12,004 nucleotides of DNA, taken from Tyzzerella sp963558545 (lineage in GTDB: Bacteria; Bacillota; Clostridia; Lachnospirales; CAG-274). Below the pieces are notes generated by a model. It searched no databases, was not told the DNA's origin, and saw only the letters and a program-made list of their open reading frames with translations. Shown here in pieces: positions 1 through 6,102 of the stretch. The DNA lies in NCBI RefSeq assembly GCF_963558545.1, contig NZ_CAUWHO010000056.1, positions 1 to 12,004 on the forward strand, written 5' to 3'. The translations under genes were made by a program, and so were the position numbers. Numbering within the stretch: position 1 is the first letter of the stretch; the number at the start of each line of letters is the position of its first letter.

Positions 1-1082
1 ATACCATTAGATAATTTATTTTTTATTATATCTTCAATAACCTTACTAGCGTTTTCTTTTAATTTTAAATTATCCCTAAGAATAATATTATTTATATTAT
101 CTAATAGTCTAGTTTTGTCCATATATTTTTTTATATTTTCATCTTTAAATTTTTCTTTTATTATATTTTTTGTTTGCTCTGAAAATTTGTTAGATATATC
201 CATAATAGTTTGATTTTGATATACAGATATTATTTCAAATATTTTAATACCTATAATATTTTGCTTTTCTGTACTCTTTAAATATTCAATAACATTTTTT
301 CTAATACTATTATAAACCTTATCTGTATTTAAAAATAGCCCTGTAAATGTTCCTACATTTTCTTCTATTATATTTTTAACAAAAATACTTAATTTCTCAT
401 TTAAATTATTATCTGTTTCTATTTTTTTTGCTATAAAATTACATATTTTAGGAACATTTTCAAATATAGCAATTTTTACATCTAATATACTTTCATTGTC
501 TATTATATAAGATAATTTCATATTATAAATATCTTCTTTAAATTTTTTATTATTAATAAGATTTATTATAAATTGTTCTGTCTTTTCTTTTATTTGTTTA
601 TTTTTATCTGGGTTATCTATATAATTAAAAACCTTTTCAACAATAAGATTAGAAAATACCTTTTGGTTACTTTCATTGTCTAAAAATGCTTTTATATTAT
701 ATAGTATAGTTTCTTCTATATTGGATAATATACCATATTTTTTATCTTGGTATAAATTATCTAATATGTCATTTATTGTATAGTTACTTTCTTTTAAATT
801 ATTAAAACTTTTTTCTATCAATAAATATAACTTTTCTTTATTTTCATTAGAAAATAAATTTTCTTTTATAGTCTCTTTATTTAATACTTTTTCACCTATT
901 ACATTAGCTATTTTATTTGCCAATTTTTCACGTTCTTTTGGTATAAGCCCTGGTGTAAAAGGTACTCTAACTTTACCTATATATTTAGGGTTATGAGGAA
1001 TAAATAACATCTTTATAGCCAGCCAATTTGTAAAATAACCAATTATAGCACCTAAAACTGGTGGTATTATATTATTTAGCAT
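1..1082 (-). CDS. DUF445 / YheB-family membrane protein, C-terminus cut by window edge
   Basis: My own translation from the ATG at 1080-1082 stays open for 360 codons to the left edge, so the C-terminus is missing. The N-terminus reads MLNNIIPPVLGAIIGYFTNW and then LAIKMLF, followed a little later by VPFTPGLIPKERE. A hydrophobic first helix, a GYxTNxxAIKMLF block and the VPFTPGLIPK block are the hallmark of the DUF445 (YheB/YheA-type) family. The rest is a long, Lys/Glu/Asn-rich, probably alpha-helical region, as in that family, which usually ends in a second membrane helix (not visible here). The start is supported by AAAGGAG at 1091-1097, eight bases upstream. The family's molecular function is not established; a structural role at the membrane is only a guess. 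The gene is divergent from the small gene at 1212. Family assignment is confident, function is not. Confidence 0.88.
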   Translation of the reverse strand, partial: MLNNIIPPVLGAIIGYFTNWLAIKMLFIPHNPKYIGKVRVPFTPGLIPKEREKLANKIANVIGEKVLNKETIKENLFSNENKEKLYLLIEKSFNNLKESNYTINDILDNLYQDKKYGILSNIEETILYNIKAFLDNESNQKVFSNLIVEKVFNYIDNPDKNKQIKEKTEQFIINLINNKKFKEDIYNMKLSYIIDNESILDVKIAIFENVPKICNFIAKKIETDNNLNEKLSIFVKNIIEENVGTFTGLFLNTDKVYNSIRKNVIEYLKSTEKQNIIGIKIFEIISVYQNQTIMDISNKFSEQTKNIIKEKFKDENIKKYMDKTRLLDNINNIILRDNLKLKENASKVIEDIIKNKLSNG

Positions 1083-1211
1083 TTTATTTTCTCCTTTGCT
1101 GTGTATATTATAAAAATATACGATTTTTAAATTATTTTGTTTGATTTTTTATATAATATTGTGGTAAAATAGTTATAATAAATTAAATTTTTAATAAAGG
1201 AGGGAATTATT
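1083..1211. promoter_or_regulatory. Divergent intergenic region with weak promoter candidates
   Basis: This 129-base, very AT-rich gap separates two divergent genes and must hold both promoters. For the plus-strand gene, TTGATT at 1141-1146 with TAAAAT at 1165-1170 (18-base spacer) is the best pair; a perfect TATAAT at 1174-1179 has no good -35 partner. For the minus-strand gene, TATAAT (ATTATA on the plus strand at 1107-1112) is a good -10 but its -35 is poor. In DNA this AT-rich such matches arise easily by chance, so the individual sites are tentative. Confidence 0.35.
1196..1204 (+). promoter_or_regulatory. Strong ribosome binding site that points to a non-standard start codon
   Basis: AAAGGAGGG is a near-perfect anti-16S match. 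It stands 5 bases (from the AGGAGG core) before an in-frame ATT at 1209 and 8 bases before an in-frame ATA at 1212. The first in-frame ATG is 54 bases further on at 1266 and has no ribosome binding site of its own. An in-frame TAA at 1179-1181 rules out a start further upstream. Confidence 0.75.
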
Positions 1212-1676
1212 ATACCTAAGACAAGTAAAAAAAATAAAAAAGCTACTAAAAATGATAAACATAGTATGAAGTTTATTATTTTGTTTTTTGGATTTTTCTC
1301 TATAATAATTATATCTACTATCATTTATAAAATTCCCGTAAATATAATAAGCTATTCAAATGATAACATAACAAAAATAATTATAGAAGGTAAATCTACA
1401 AATGAATATTTAAGTATAGAAGATACCAGTACTATAGGTTCTGTTGTAAATTCATTACAAAAAGAAAAGTTTATTAGGCAAAATTTTAATATGAAAAATA
1501 TAGGGTATAACGTACATATATCTTTTTTAAAAGATGATACAGTATTAGACACCTTAATAATACATTCTGATAATTTAATACAAAAAAATTCTACCACATA
1601 TAAATTACAAAATTCTAAATCTATAAAATATATACTAACTCTGTTAGAAGAACAATTAAAAAGACCCTCTAAGTAA
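1212..1676 (+). CDS. Small single-pass membrane protein of unknown function, apparent ATA start
   Basis: Called from ATA 1212 the protein has 154 residues; from the first ATG (1266) it would have 136. The longer form starts (M)PKTSKKNKKATKNDKHSMKF, a Lys-rich cytoplasmic tail directly before a hydrophobic helix at about residues 20-41, which gives an N-in, C-out protein. The roughly 110-residue outer part alternates beta-like stretches (ITKIIIEG, YNVHISFLKDD, TLIIHSD) and ends in a helix (SIKYILTLLEEQLKR). This layout resembles small extracellular domains such as DUF5301, but that is only a resemblance from memory. No catalytic motif is visible and no signal cleavage site is obvious. It is divergent from the DUF445 gene and convergent with the phosphofructokinase gene. 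The reading frame is intact and codon use matches the neighbours, so it is probably a real gene; the exact start is uncertain. Confidence 0.7.
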   Translation: MPKTSKKNKKATKNDKHSMKFIILFFGFFSIIIISTIIYKIPVNIISYSNDNITKIIIEGKSTNEYLSIEDTSTIGSVVNSLQKEKFIRQNFNMKNIGYNVHISFLKDDTVLDTLIIHSDNLIQKNSTTYKLQNSKSIKYILTLLEEQLKRPSK

Positions 1677-1691
1677 AATATTTAAGAGGGT
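1664..1691. terminator. Bidirectional rho-independent terminator between convergent genes
   Basis: The arms ACCCTCT (1664-1670) and AGAGGGT (1685-1691) form a 7-base-pair stem, followed by TTTTTT on the plus strand. On the minus strand the stem is followed by CTTTTTAATT, so it can also end the phosphofructokinase transcript. The 5' arm lies in the last codons of the plus-strand gene and its stop codon is in the loop. Confidence 0.8.
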
Positions 1692-1746
1692 TTTTTATTT
1701 ATTACAATTAAGATATATAGGAATATCTGTTTTTGAATACAAGTAA

Positions 1747-2967
1747 TTACCTATCTAATTTTAAATGTTTAGGTAGCCCATCTACCATAATAGGATAAAC
1801 TTCCCCTTGTATAAGTGGTTTTATATATTGTATAAGCTCATCACATACTGTTCCATTTTCATTATCAATCCACTCTAAAGGAACTTTTTTCTCTATATTA
1901 GCTATATCATAAACATTGTGAGATTTCATATTTATATTATAAGGTGCATTGCTTGTCCTTTCAAAAATAACAACTTTACCATTTTCACCAGATAAAGCTA
2001 TATTAACAGCATAAATACCTGCTAAAAAGCTTTCATTTATATCAACCTCTGACATACAATGGCTAGCACACCTTTGTGTTGTGTTAAGCTCAATAGCTCT
2101 TGTTTTACATCCAAGGTTTCTATATAATATTCTAGCTAAATTATTTGCTGTTCCACTTAAAGATTTATGTCCAAAACAGTCCAATAATGTATTTTCTTCT
2201 TCTAGCTCACATATATTAATACCATTTTTATTTTTAATGCCCTCTGATATGGCAATAACTATACTTTTTTTTGTTTTCTGTAATTTTTTAACTTTACTTA
2301 TAAACTTCTCTATATCAAATACCACTTCTGGCAAGTATACTAAATCTATACCAGAACAATCGTTAGATTTTGTAATTGCTGCTGCTGCTGTAAGCCAACC
2401 AGCATTTCTACCCATTATTTCTATTATAGTAACATTTTTAGCATCGTATACTGTTGCATCTTTTATAATCTCTTTAACAGTTGTAGCAATATATTTACAA
2501 GCACTACCAAACCCTGGAGTATGGTCTGTAACAGCTAGGTCATTATCAATAGTTTTAGGAACACCTATAAACTGTACTTTCTTATTTTTAGATGTAGAAT
2601 ATGTATGTAATTTTTTTATAGTATCCATAGAGTCATTTCCACCTATATATAAAAATTTATCTACATCTATTTTTTCTAGTATAGAAAATATTTTTTCATA
2701 TATTTGTTCATCATCTTCCATATTAGGTAGTTTAAATCTACAAGAACCTAAATAAGCTGAAGGTGTTCTTTTTAAAAGCTCTATATCCAAATCTGTTTGT
2801 ATTTCTTTGTTAAGCTCTACATATCTCTCCTCTAAAAGACCTTGTATACCATTTACCATACCATAAACTTTTATACCGTTGTCTTTACCACCTTTAAAAA
2901 CACCTGCTAAACTAGCATTTATAACAGCTGTTGGCCCTCCAGACTGACCTACTATGATATTTCCCAT
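1747..2967 (-). CDS. pfp: Pyrophosphate-dependent 6-phosphofructokinase
   Basis: The 406-residue protein belongs to the PfkA superfamily and should phosphorylate fructose 6-phosphate to fructose 1,6-bisphosphate in glycolysis, in the cytosol. Visible motifs are the N-terminal GQSGGPTAVINAS (residues 7-19), GGNDS (109-113), PKTIDND (137-143) with the catalytic base as D141, MGR (185-187) and PE (213-214). In the ATP-using E. coli enzyme the matching positions are GGDGS and PGTIDND; Asp in place of the Gly in the first motif (D112) and Lys in place of Gly in the second (K138) are the established marks of PPi use (EC 2.7.1.90), which is reversible. The length fits the 400-residue PPi/ATP clade rather than the 320-residue bacterial ATP enzyme. 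The AGGAGG site at 2980-2985 is 12 bases before ATG. It has its own promoter and is monocistronic. Family is certain; the phosphoryl donor is inferred from two residues. Confidence 0.93.
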   Translation of the reverse strand: MGNIIVGQSGGPTAVINASLAGVFKGGKDNGIKVYGMVNGIQGLLEERYVELNKEIQTDLDIELLKRTPSAYLGSCRFKLPNMEDDEQIYEKIFSILEKIDVDKFLYIGGNDSMDTIKKLHTYSTSKNKKVQFIGVPKTIDNDLAVTDHTPGFGSACKYIATTVKEIIKDATVYDAKNVTIIEIMGRNAGWLTAAAAITKSNDCSGIDLVYLPEVVFDIEKFISKVKKLQKTKKSIVIAISEGIKNKNGINICELEEENTLLDCFGHKSLSGTANNLARILYRNLGCKTRAIELNTTQRCASHCMSEVDINESFLAGIYAVNIALSGENGKVVIFERTSNAPYNINMKSHNVYDIANIEKKVPLEWIDNENGTVCDELIQYIKPLIQGEVYPIMVDGLPKHLKLDR

Positions 2968-3003
2968 TTTTTTATAAGTCCTCCTAAAATAGTTTTATTT
3001 AAT

Positions 3004-3032
3004 ATTATAACAAATTTTAGCATTATTTACAA
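3004..3032 (-). promoter_or_regulatory. Sigma-A-type promoter of the phosphofructokinase gene
   Basis: On the minus strand TTGTAA (3027-3032) and a perfect TATAAT (3004-3009) are separated by exactly 17 bases, about 37 bases upstream of the start codon. It lies in the short gap after the gene at 3051, so pfp can be transcribed separately from it. Confidence 0.7.
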
Positions 3033-3050
3033 TAATTTTTTATATGTAAT

Positions 3051-3446
3051 TTATATTTGCATTAAGATAGCTGGTATTTGCTTTTCTGTTATCCTGTCCA
3101 AATTTAAAAATTTGTATGCCCCTAAAACTTTTTCATAATCTAAATCATATATGTAAGATAAATCTTTTGCATTATAAAAATATGGAGAACCACATTCAAT
3201 TTCTCTTTTTATCATTTTACAAATAAAACTTGTCCCATTTAACATTATATTTATAAAATTTCTTCTATTTATCTCATTTTGGTTTACCTTAAATAAAATA
3301 TCTTTAAGCTCATCTTTACTTATTTCTAATATGTAAGCTACTTCTTCATAACTCATATTTTCACTTGTCTTTAAAAATATATCTATTTCTTTAATCTTAG
3401 GGACTATTATATTATTATACACATCTATTGGTTTTTTACTTTCCAT
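3051..3446 (-). CDS. Uncharacterised 131-residue protein with helix-turn-helix-like segments
   Basis: I do not recognise this gene as a named family. Two ATG codons are available, at 3452 and 3446; the second is preferred because the AGAGAGG site (3454-3460) is 7 bases from it and only 1 base from the first. The predicted protein is all alpha-helical. Residues about 30-50 (MSYEEVAYILEISKDELKDIL) look like a helix-turn-helix of the kind seen in small regulators, and the C-terminal part (NAKDLSYIYDLDYEKVLGAY) could be a second one. The middle contains KREIECGSPYFY. There is no signal peptide or membrane helix. It is divergent from the leucine-rich-repeat gene at 3636 and lies just upstream of pfp, which has its own promoter. 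DNA binding is inferred from helix pattern only; a structural or adaptor role is equally possible. Confidence 0.65.
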   Translation of the reverse strand: MESKKPIDVYNNIIVPKIKEIDIFLKTSENMSYEEVAYILEISKDELKDILFKVNQNEINRRNFINIMLNGTSFICKMIKREIECGSPYFYNAKDLSYIYDLDYEKVLGAYKFLNLDRITEKQIPAILMQI

Positions 3447-3453
3447 ATACATA

Positions 3454-3460
3454 CCTCTCT
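3454..3460 (-). promoter_or_regulatory. Ribosome binding site deciding the start at 3446
   Basis: AGAGAGG read on the minus strand. The spacing is 7 bases to the ATG at 3446 and 1 base to the ATG at 3452, so the downstream ATG is the workable start and the protein loses the first two residues of the longest reading frame. Confidence 0.6.
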
Positions 3461-3575
3461 TGATTTTTTACATAATAAAATTATATCATTTATAAAAATT
3501 TATGCTATATAAAAATAATGGTATATATAATAATAATTACAATATATGCCTTTTATTTACATTAATAATTTTTCA

Positions 3576-3604
3576 TTTACAAAACAAAAAAATTTTTATA
3601 TAAT
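3576..3604 (+). promoter_or_regulatory. Sigma-A-type promoter of the leucine-rich-repeat gene
   Basis: TTTACA at 3576-3581 and a perfect TATAAT at 3599-3604 are 17 bases apart. The start codon is 31 bases downstream, leaving a short leader containing TGGAGGT at 3624-3630, 5 bases before ATG. Confidence 0.65.
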
Positions 3605-3635
3605 TAATTTGTGACAATTTAATTGGAGGTACCTA

Positions 3636-4775
3636 ATGAAAAAAAATAAAAAAGGACTAAAAACATCTATTATAGCCGCATCTGTAACTACTGTATGCTT
3701 TGCATCATATAAAATTTTAAAAGCTAAATATCCAGATAAATTTGAAAATTTTAATACCTATTTAAAAAATAATTTACTCCCTAAAAATAATGTAAATGAT
3801 AATATAGAAAATGATGCAAAAGAAAAAGTATATAACATTGCTACTAAGCAAATATCAACAAAACCCCTAGAAAAAACTCCTATTAATAACCCTTCAAAAG
3901 ATGATACAAATAATATTGTCGATGATAATAATACCGCTAGCTCTGTAACTATTGATAATATTGATAATACTGATACTATAATTATTAATAATAATAAAAA
4001 TAATATTAATGAGGATATTATCAATTTTAATGAGGATAACATTAATGAAGATATTATCAATTTTAATGACACTAATATCATAGATAATACCAATGTAAAT
4101 TATGACTTACCAAAAAAAGAAATGGAGGAAGACATAGAAAAATATCTAGATGAATTATCAACTAATAATAATGAAACTATTATATTACCAGATAAATATA
4201 TAGAGCAAGAAATTAGATATCAATTATGCCTAAACAATGATGATATTATTACAAAGCCTATATTACAAAAGCTAGAACGCATTGACTTTTTTGAAATAGA
4301 TGATAATGATATGTTTCATTATTGTGATTTTTTAGGAACATATACTAAAATTAAATCTATAGTTATAGATTCTTTAAACCCTTTAAAATATGGTAACGAT
4401 GCAGAAAAATCTAATTCTGTATACTGTTTAAAAGATGTCTCTCCTTTAAACAATTTAATTTATTTAGAAGAGCTTAGCTTTAACTGGGGAATAGAAAATA
4501 TAGACTTTTCTTCTCTAACAAAACTAAGTAACTTAAAAAAATTAGAAATAAAATTTGGTATGTTAAATGATATATCATTTATATCAAATTTTAAAAATTT
4601 AGAACATCTTGAAATTATGTTATCTAATAACATAAGCGATTTATCCCCTATACTAGAATTGTCAAAATTAAAAAGAATGTATATATACACAAATAAAAAA
4701 GTTGATACAGATATTTTTAAAAACATTAGCTCATTAAAATATTTATATATTAATGGAGAAAGTGTTGGCCTATAA
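3636..4775 (+). CDS. Membrane-anchored leucine-rich-repeat protein with Asn/Asp-rich linker
   Basis: The 379-residue protein has three parts. Residues 1-30 have a Lys-rich start and a hydrophobic stretch (about 10-28, TSIIAASVTTVCFASYKIL), an uncleaved anchor or signal peptide. Residues about 50-160 are a low-complexity linker rich in Asn, Asp and Ile with a 12-residue direct repeat (123-146). Residues about 185-379 contain leucine-rich repeats of roughly 21-23 residues, seen as LEELSFNW (278-285), LKKLEIKFGMLNDISF (300-315), LEHLEIMLSNNISDLSPI (322-339) and LKRMYIYTNKKV (345-356), similar in style to internalin-type repeats. This suggests a surface-side binding module held away from the membrane by a flexible spacer. 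No LPXTG sorting signal is present. It is divergent from the helix-turn-helix-like gene and convergent with the ribosomal operon. The ligand is unknown; the family call is good, the function is not. Confidence 0.82.
   Translation: MKKNKKGLKTSIIAASVTTVCFASYKILKAKYPDKFENFNTYLKNNLLPKNNVNDNIENDAKEKVYNIATKQISTKPLEKTPINNPSKDDTNNIVDDNNTASSVTIDNIDNTDTIIINNNKNNINEDIINFNEDNINEDIINFNDTNIIDNTNVNYDLPKKEMEEDIEKYLDELSTNNNETIILPDKYIEQEIRYQLCLNNDDIITKPILQKLERIDFFEIDDNDMFHYCDFLGTYTKIKSIVIDSLNPLKYGNDAEKSNSVYCLKDVSPLNNLIYLEELSFNWGIENIDFSSLTKLSNLKKLEIKFGMLNDISFISNFKNLEHLEIMLSNNISDLSPILELSKLKRMYIYTNKKVDTDIFKNISSLKYLYINGESVGL
4002..4073 (+). repeat. Two-copy 36-base in-frame tandem repeat
   Basis: Copies at 4002-4037 and 4038-4073 differ at 5 of 36 positions and encode NINEDIINFNED and NINEDIINFNDT. 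It lies in the low-complexity linker of the leucine-rich-repeat protein and keeps the frame, so copy-number change by slippage would lengthen or shorten the spacer without breaking the gene. Confidence 0.85.
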
Positions 4776-4791
4776 TAGATAAAAAAGATTA

Positions 4792-4823
4792 AAAAAACTA
4801 CCTAAATATTTAGGTAGTTTTTT
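4792..4823. terminator. Perfectly palindromic bidirectional terminator
   Basis: The 32-base block is a perfect inverted repeat: an A-run, ACTACCTAAAT, ATTTAGGTAGT, and a T-run. It therefore works equally in both directions, ending the leucine-rich-repeat gene on the plus strand and the rpmG-secE-nusG-rplK-rplA operon, whose last stop codon is 9 bases away, on the minus strand. Confidence 0.88.
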
Positions 4824-4831
4824 AATATATA

Positions 4832-5527
4832 TTACTCTGTAATTTTAGCGTGATTAACTTTTACACCAGGTCCCATAGTTGTAGAAAGCACAATGCTTTT
4901 TAAATATTGACCTTTAGTAGCAGCTGGTTTAGCTTTAATTACAGCAGCCATAAGAGTTTGGAAGTTATCATTTAATTTTTCAGCTCCAAAAGAAACTTTT
5001 CCAACTGGAACGTGAATAATGTTAGTTTTGTCAAGACGGTATTCAATTTTACCAGCTTTGATATCTTCAATAGCTTTAGCAACGTCCATAGTAACAGTAC
5101 CTGCTTTAGGGTTAGGCATAAGACCTTTAGGACCTAATACACGTCCTATACGTCCTACAAGACCCATCATATCAGGTGTAGCAACGATAATATCAAAATC
5201 AAACCAGTTTTCATTTTGAATTTTTGCAACCATATCTTCAGCACCAACATAGTCTGCACCAGCTTTTTCAGCTTCTTCAGCTTTAGGTCCTTTAGCAAAA
5301 ACTAAAACACGAGCTTTTTTACCAGTACCGTGTGGTAATACAACAGCACCACGCACTTGTTGGTCAGCGTGTCTGCTATCAACACCTAAACGGATATGTG
5401 CTTCAACTGTTTCATCAAATTTAGCAGTAGAAGTTTTTAAAACTAATTCAACTGCTTCGTTTGTGTCATAAAGCATAGATTTATCAATTAATTTTTCTTT
5501 TTCGAGATATTTTTTTCCTCTTTTCAC
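4832..5527 (-). CDS. rplA: 50S ribosomal protein L1 (GTG start)
   Basis: The 231-residue protein matches the usual bacterial L1 length of about 230. It binds 23S rRNA at the L1 stalk, helps release deacylated tRNA from the E site, and in bacteria represses its own operon by binding a copy of that RNA site in the mRNA. The N-terminus MKRGKKYLEK and the family signature around LGPKGLMPNPKAGTVT (131-146) are intact, as is the FAKGPKAEEAEKAGAD hinge region (78-92). The first codon is GTG, supported by AAGGAGG at 5535-5541, seven bases before it. It is the last gene of its operon, 60 bases after rplK. An L1-site-like hairpin sits immediately before its ribosome binding site. Codon and base use is more GC-rich than the surrounding accessory genes, as expected for a highly expressed gene. 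Confidence 0.97.
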   Translation of the reverse strand: MKRGKKYLEKEKLIDKSMLYDTNEAVELVLKTSTAKFDETVEAHIRLGVDSRHADQQVRGAVVLPHGTGKKARVLVFAKGPKAEEAEKAGADYVGAEDMVAKIQNENWFDFDIIVATPDMMGLVGRIGRVLGPKGLMPNPKAGTVTMDVAKAIEDIKAGKIEYRLDKTNIIHVPVGKVSFGAEKLNDNFQTLMAAVIKAKPAATKGQYLKSIVLSTTMGPGVKVNHAKITE

Positions 5528-5543
5528 AATAGTTCCTCCTTAT

Positions 5544-5571
5544 GTGGTAATAGCGGGATTTTCCCTCCCAC
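5544..5571 (-). promoter_or_regulatory. Putative L1-binding mRNA element before rplA
   Basis: On the minus strand the sequence runs GTGGGAGGG, AAAAT, CCCGCTA, TTACCAC. It folds with an outer stem GUGG/CCAC, an asymmetric internal loop (GA opposite GCUAUUA) and an inner stem GGGA/UCCC closed by AAA. The GUGGGAGG...UACCAC pair is also present in 23S rRNA helices 76-78, the L1 stalk site, so this is probably a mimic used for feedback control. The ribosome binding site starts 2 bases after it, so bound L1 would block it. A near-identical copy precedes rplK. Confidence 0.7.
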
Positions 5572-5587
5572 TTAATATACTGAATTA

Positions 5588-6013
5588 TTAATCTTCTACA
5601 ACAATACCCATACTTCTAGCTGTACCGCTAATCATAGACATAGCAGCTTCAACAGATGCAGCATTTAAGTCTGGCATTTTTAATTCAGCGATTTTTCTAA
5701 CTTCTTCTTTAGATATTTTTGCAACTTTTGTTTTGTTAGGAACACCAGAACCAGATTCTAATTTACAAGCTTTCTTTAAAAGAACAGCAGCTGGTGGAGT
5801 TTTTGTAACAAATGTAAAACTTTTATCTTGGTATACAGTGATAACAACAGGTATAACAAGACCAGCATCTTTAGATGTTCTTTCGTTAAATTCTTTACAG
5901 AATCCCATAATATTTACACCGTGTTGACCAAGAGCAGGACCAACAGGTGGTGCTGGAGTAGCTTTACCAGCAGCTATTTGTAATTTAATATAACCAGAAA
6001 TTTTCTTTGCCAT
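5588..6013 (-). CDS. rplK: 50S ribosomal protein L11
   Basis: The protein has 141 residues, the standard L11 length, starting MAKKISGYIKLQIAAGKATP. L11 binds the GTPase-associated centre of 23S rRNA, where elongation factors and RelA act. The Pro-rich PAPPVGPALGQ segment (20-30) and the C-terminal rRNA-binding signature around KMPDLNAASVEAAMSMISGT (112-131) are intact. A longer frame opens at a GTG at 6064, but those 17 codons overlap the L1-type hairpin and are not L11-like; AGGAGG at 6023-6028, nine bases before the ATG at 6011-6013, fixes the start. It lies between nusG and rplA in the operon and is a classic partner of rplA under L1 control. Confidence 0.97.
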   Translation of the reverse strand: MAKKISGYIKLQIAAGKATPAPPVGPALGQHGVNIMGFCKEFNERTSKDAGLVIPVVITVYQDKSFTFVTKTPPAAVLLKKACKLESGSGVPNKTKVAKISKEEVRKIAELKMPDLNAASVEAAMSMISGTARSMGIVVED

Positions 6014-6022
6014 TTTTAGGCA

Positions 6023-6028
6023 CCTCCT
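6023..6028 (-). promoter_or_regulatory. Ribosome binding site fixing the rplK start
   Basis: AGGAGG on the minus strand, nine bases before the ATG at 6013. It decides against the upstream in-frame GTG at 6064, which lies inside the L1-type hairpin. Confidence 0.85.
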
Positions 6029-6035
6029 AAGTAAT

Positions 6036-6080
6036 GTGGTAATTAGCGGGACTTTCCCTCCCACGGTATAAATCTATACC
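6036..6080 (-). promoter_or_regulatory. Putative L1-binding mRNA element before rplK, with adjoining hairpin
   Basis: The minus strand at 6064-6036 reads GTGGGAGGG, AAAGT, CCCGCTA, ATTACCAC, the same element as before rplA with one extra base in the internal loop and one substitution in the terminal loop. The paired bases are unchanged. Directly 5' of it, GGTATA (6080-6075) and TATACC (6070-6065) form a 6-base-pair hairpin with a 4-base loop. The likeness to the 23S rRNA L1 site and the position ahead of L11-L1 make this the expected site for L1 feedback repression. Confidence 0.72.
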
Positions 6081-6102
6081 AGTAACAGTTGTAACAGGGA
6101 TA

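Noticed and set aside
2081..2755. 224-codon open frame on the plus strand opposite the phosphofructokinase gene
   Set aside because: It lies fully antisense to a well-conserved gene, has no ribosome binding site and no recognisable protein pattern; it reflects the low stop frequency opposite this codon usage.
3900..4100. CRISPR-like or regulatory repeat array in the Asn/Asp-rich stretch
   Set aside because: The repeat is only two copies, in frame and without spacers; it is coding low-complexity sequence.
6014..6064. N-terminal extension of rplK from a GTG at 6064
   Set aside because: The 17 extra codons match no L11 protein, overlap the L1-type hairpin, and the AGGAGG site fixes the start at 6013.
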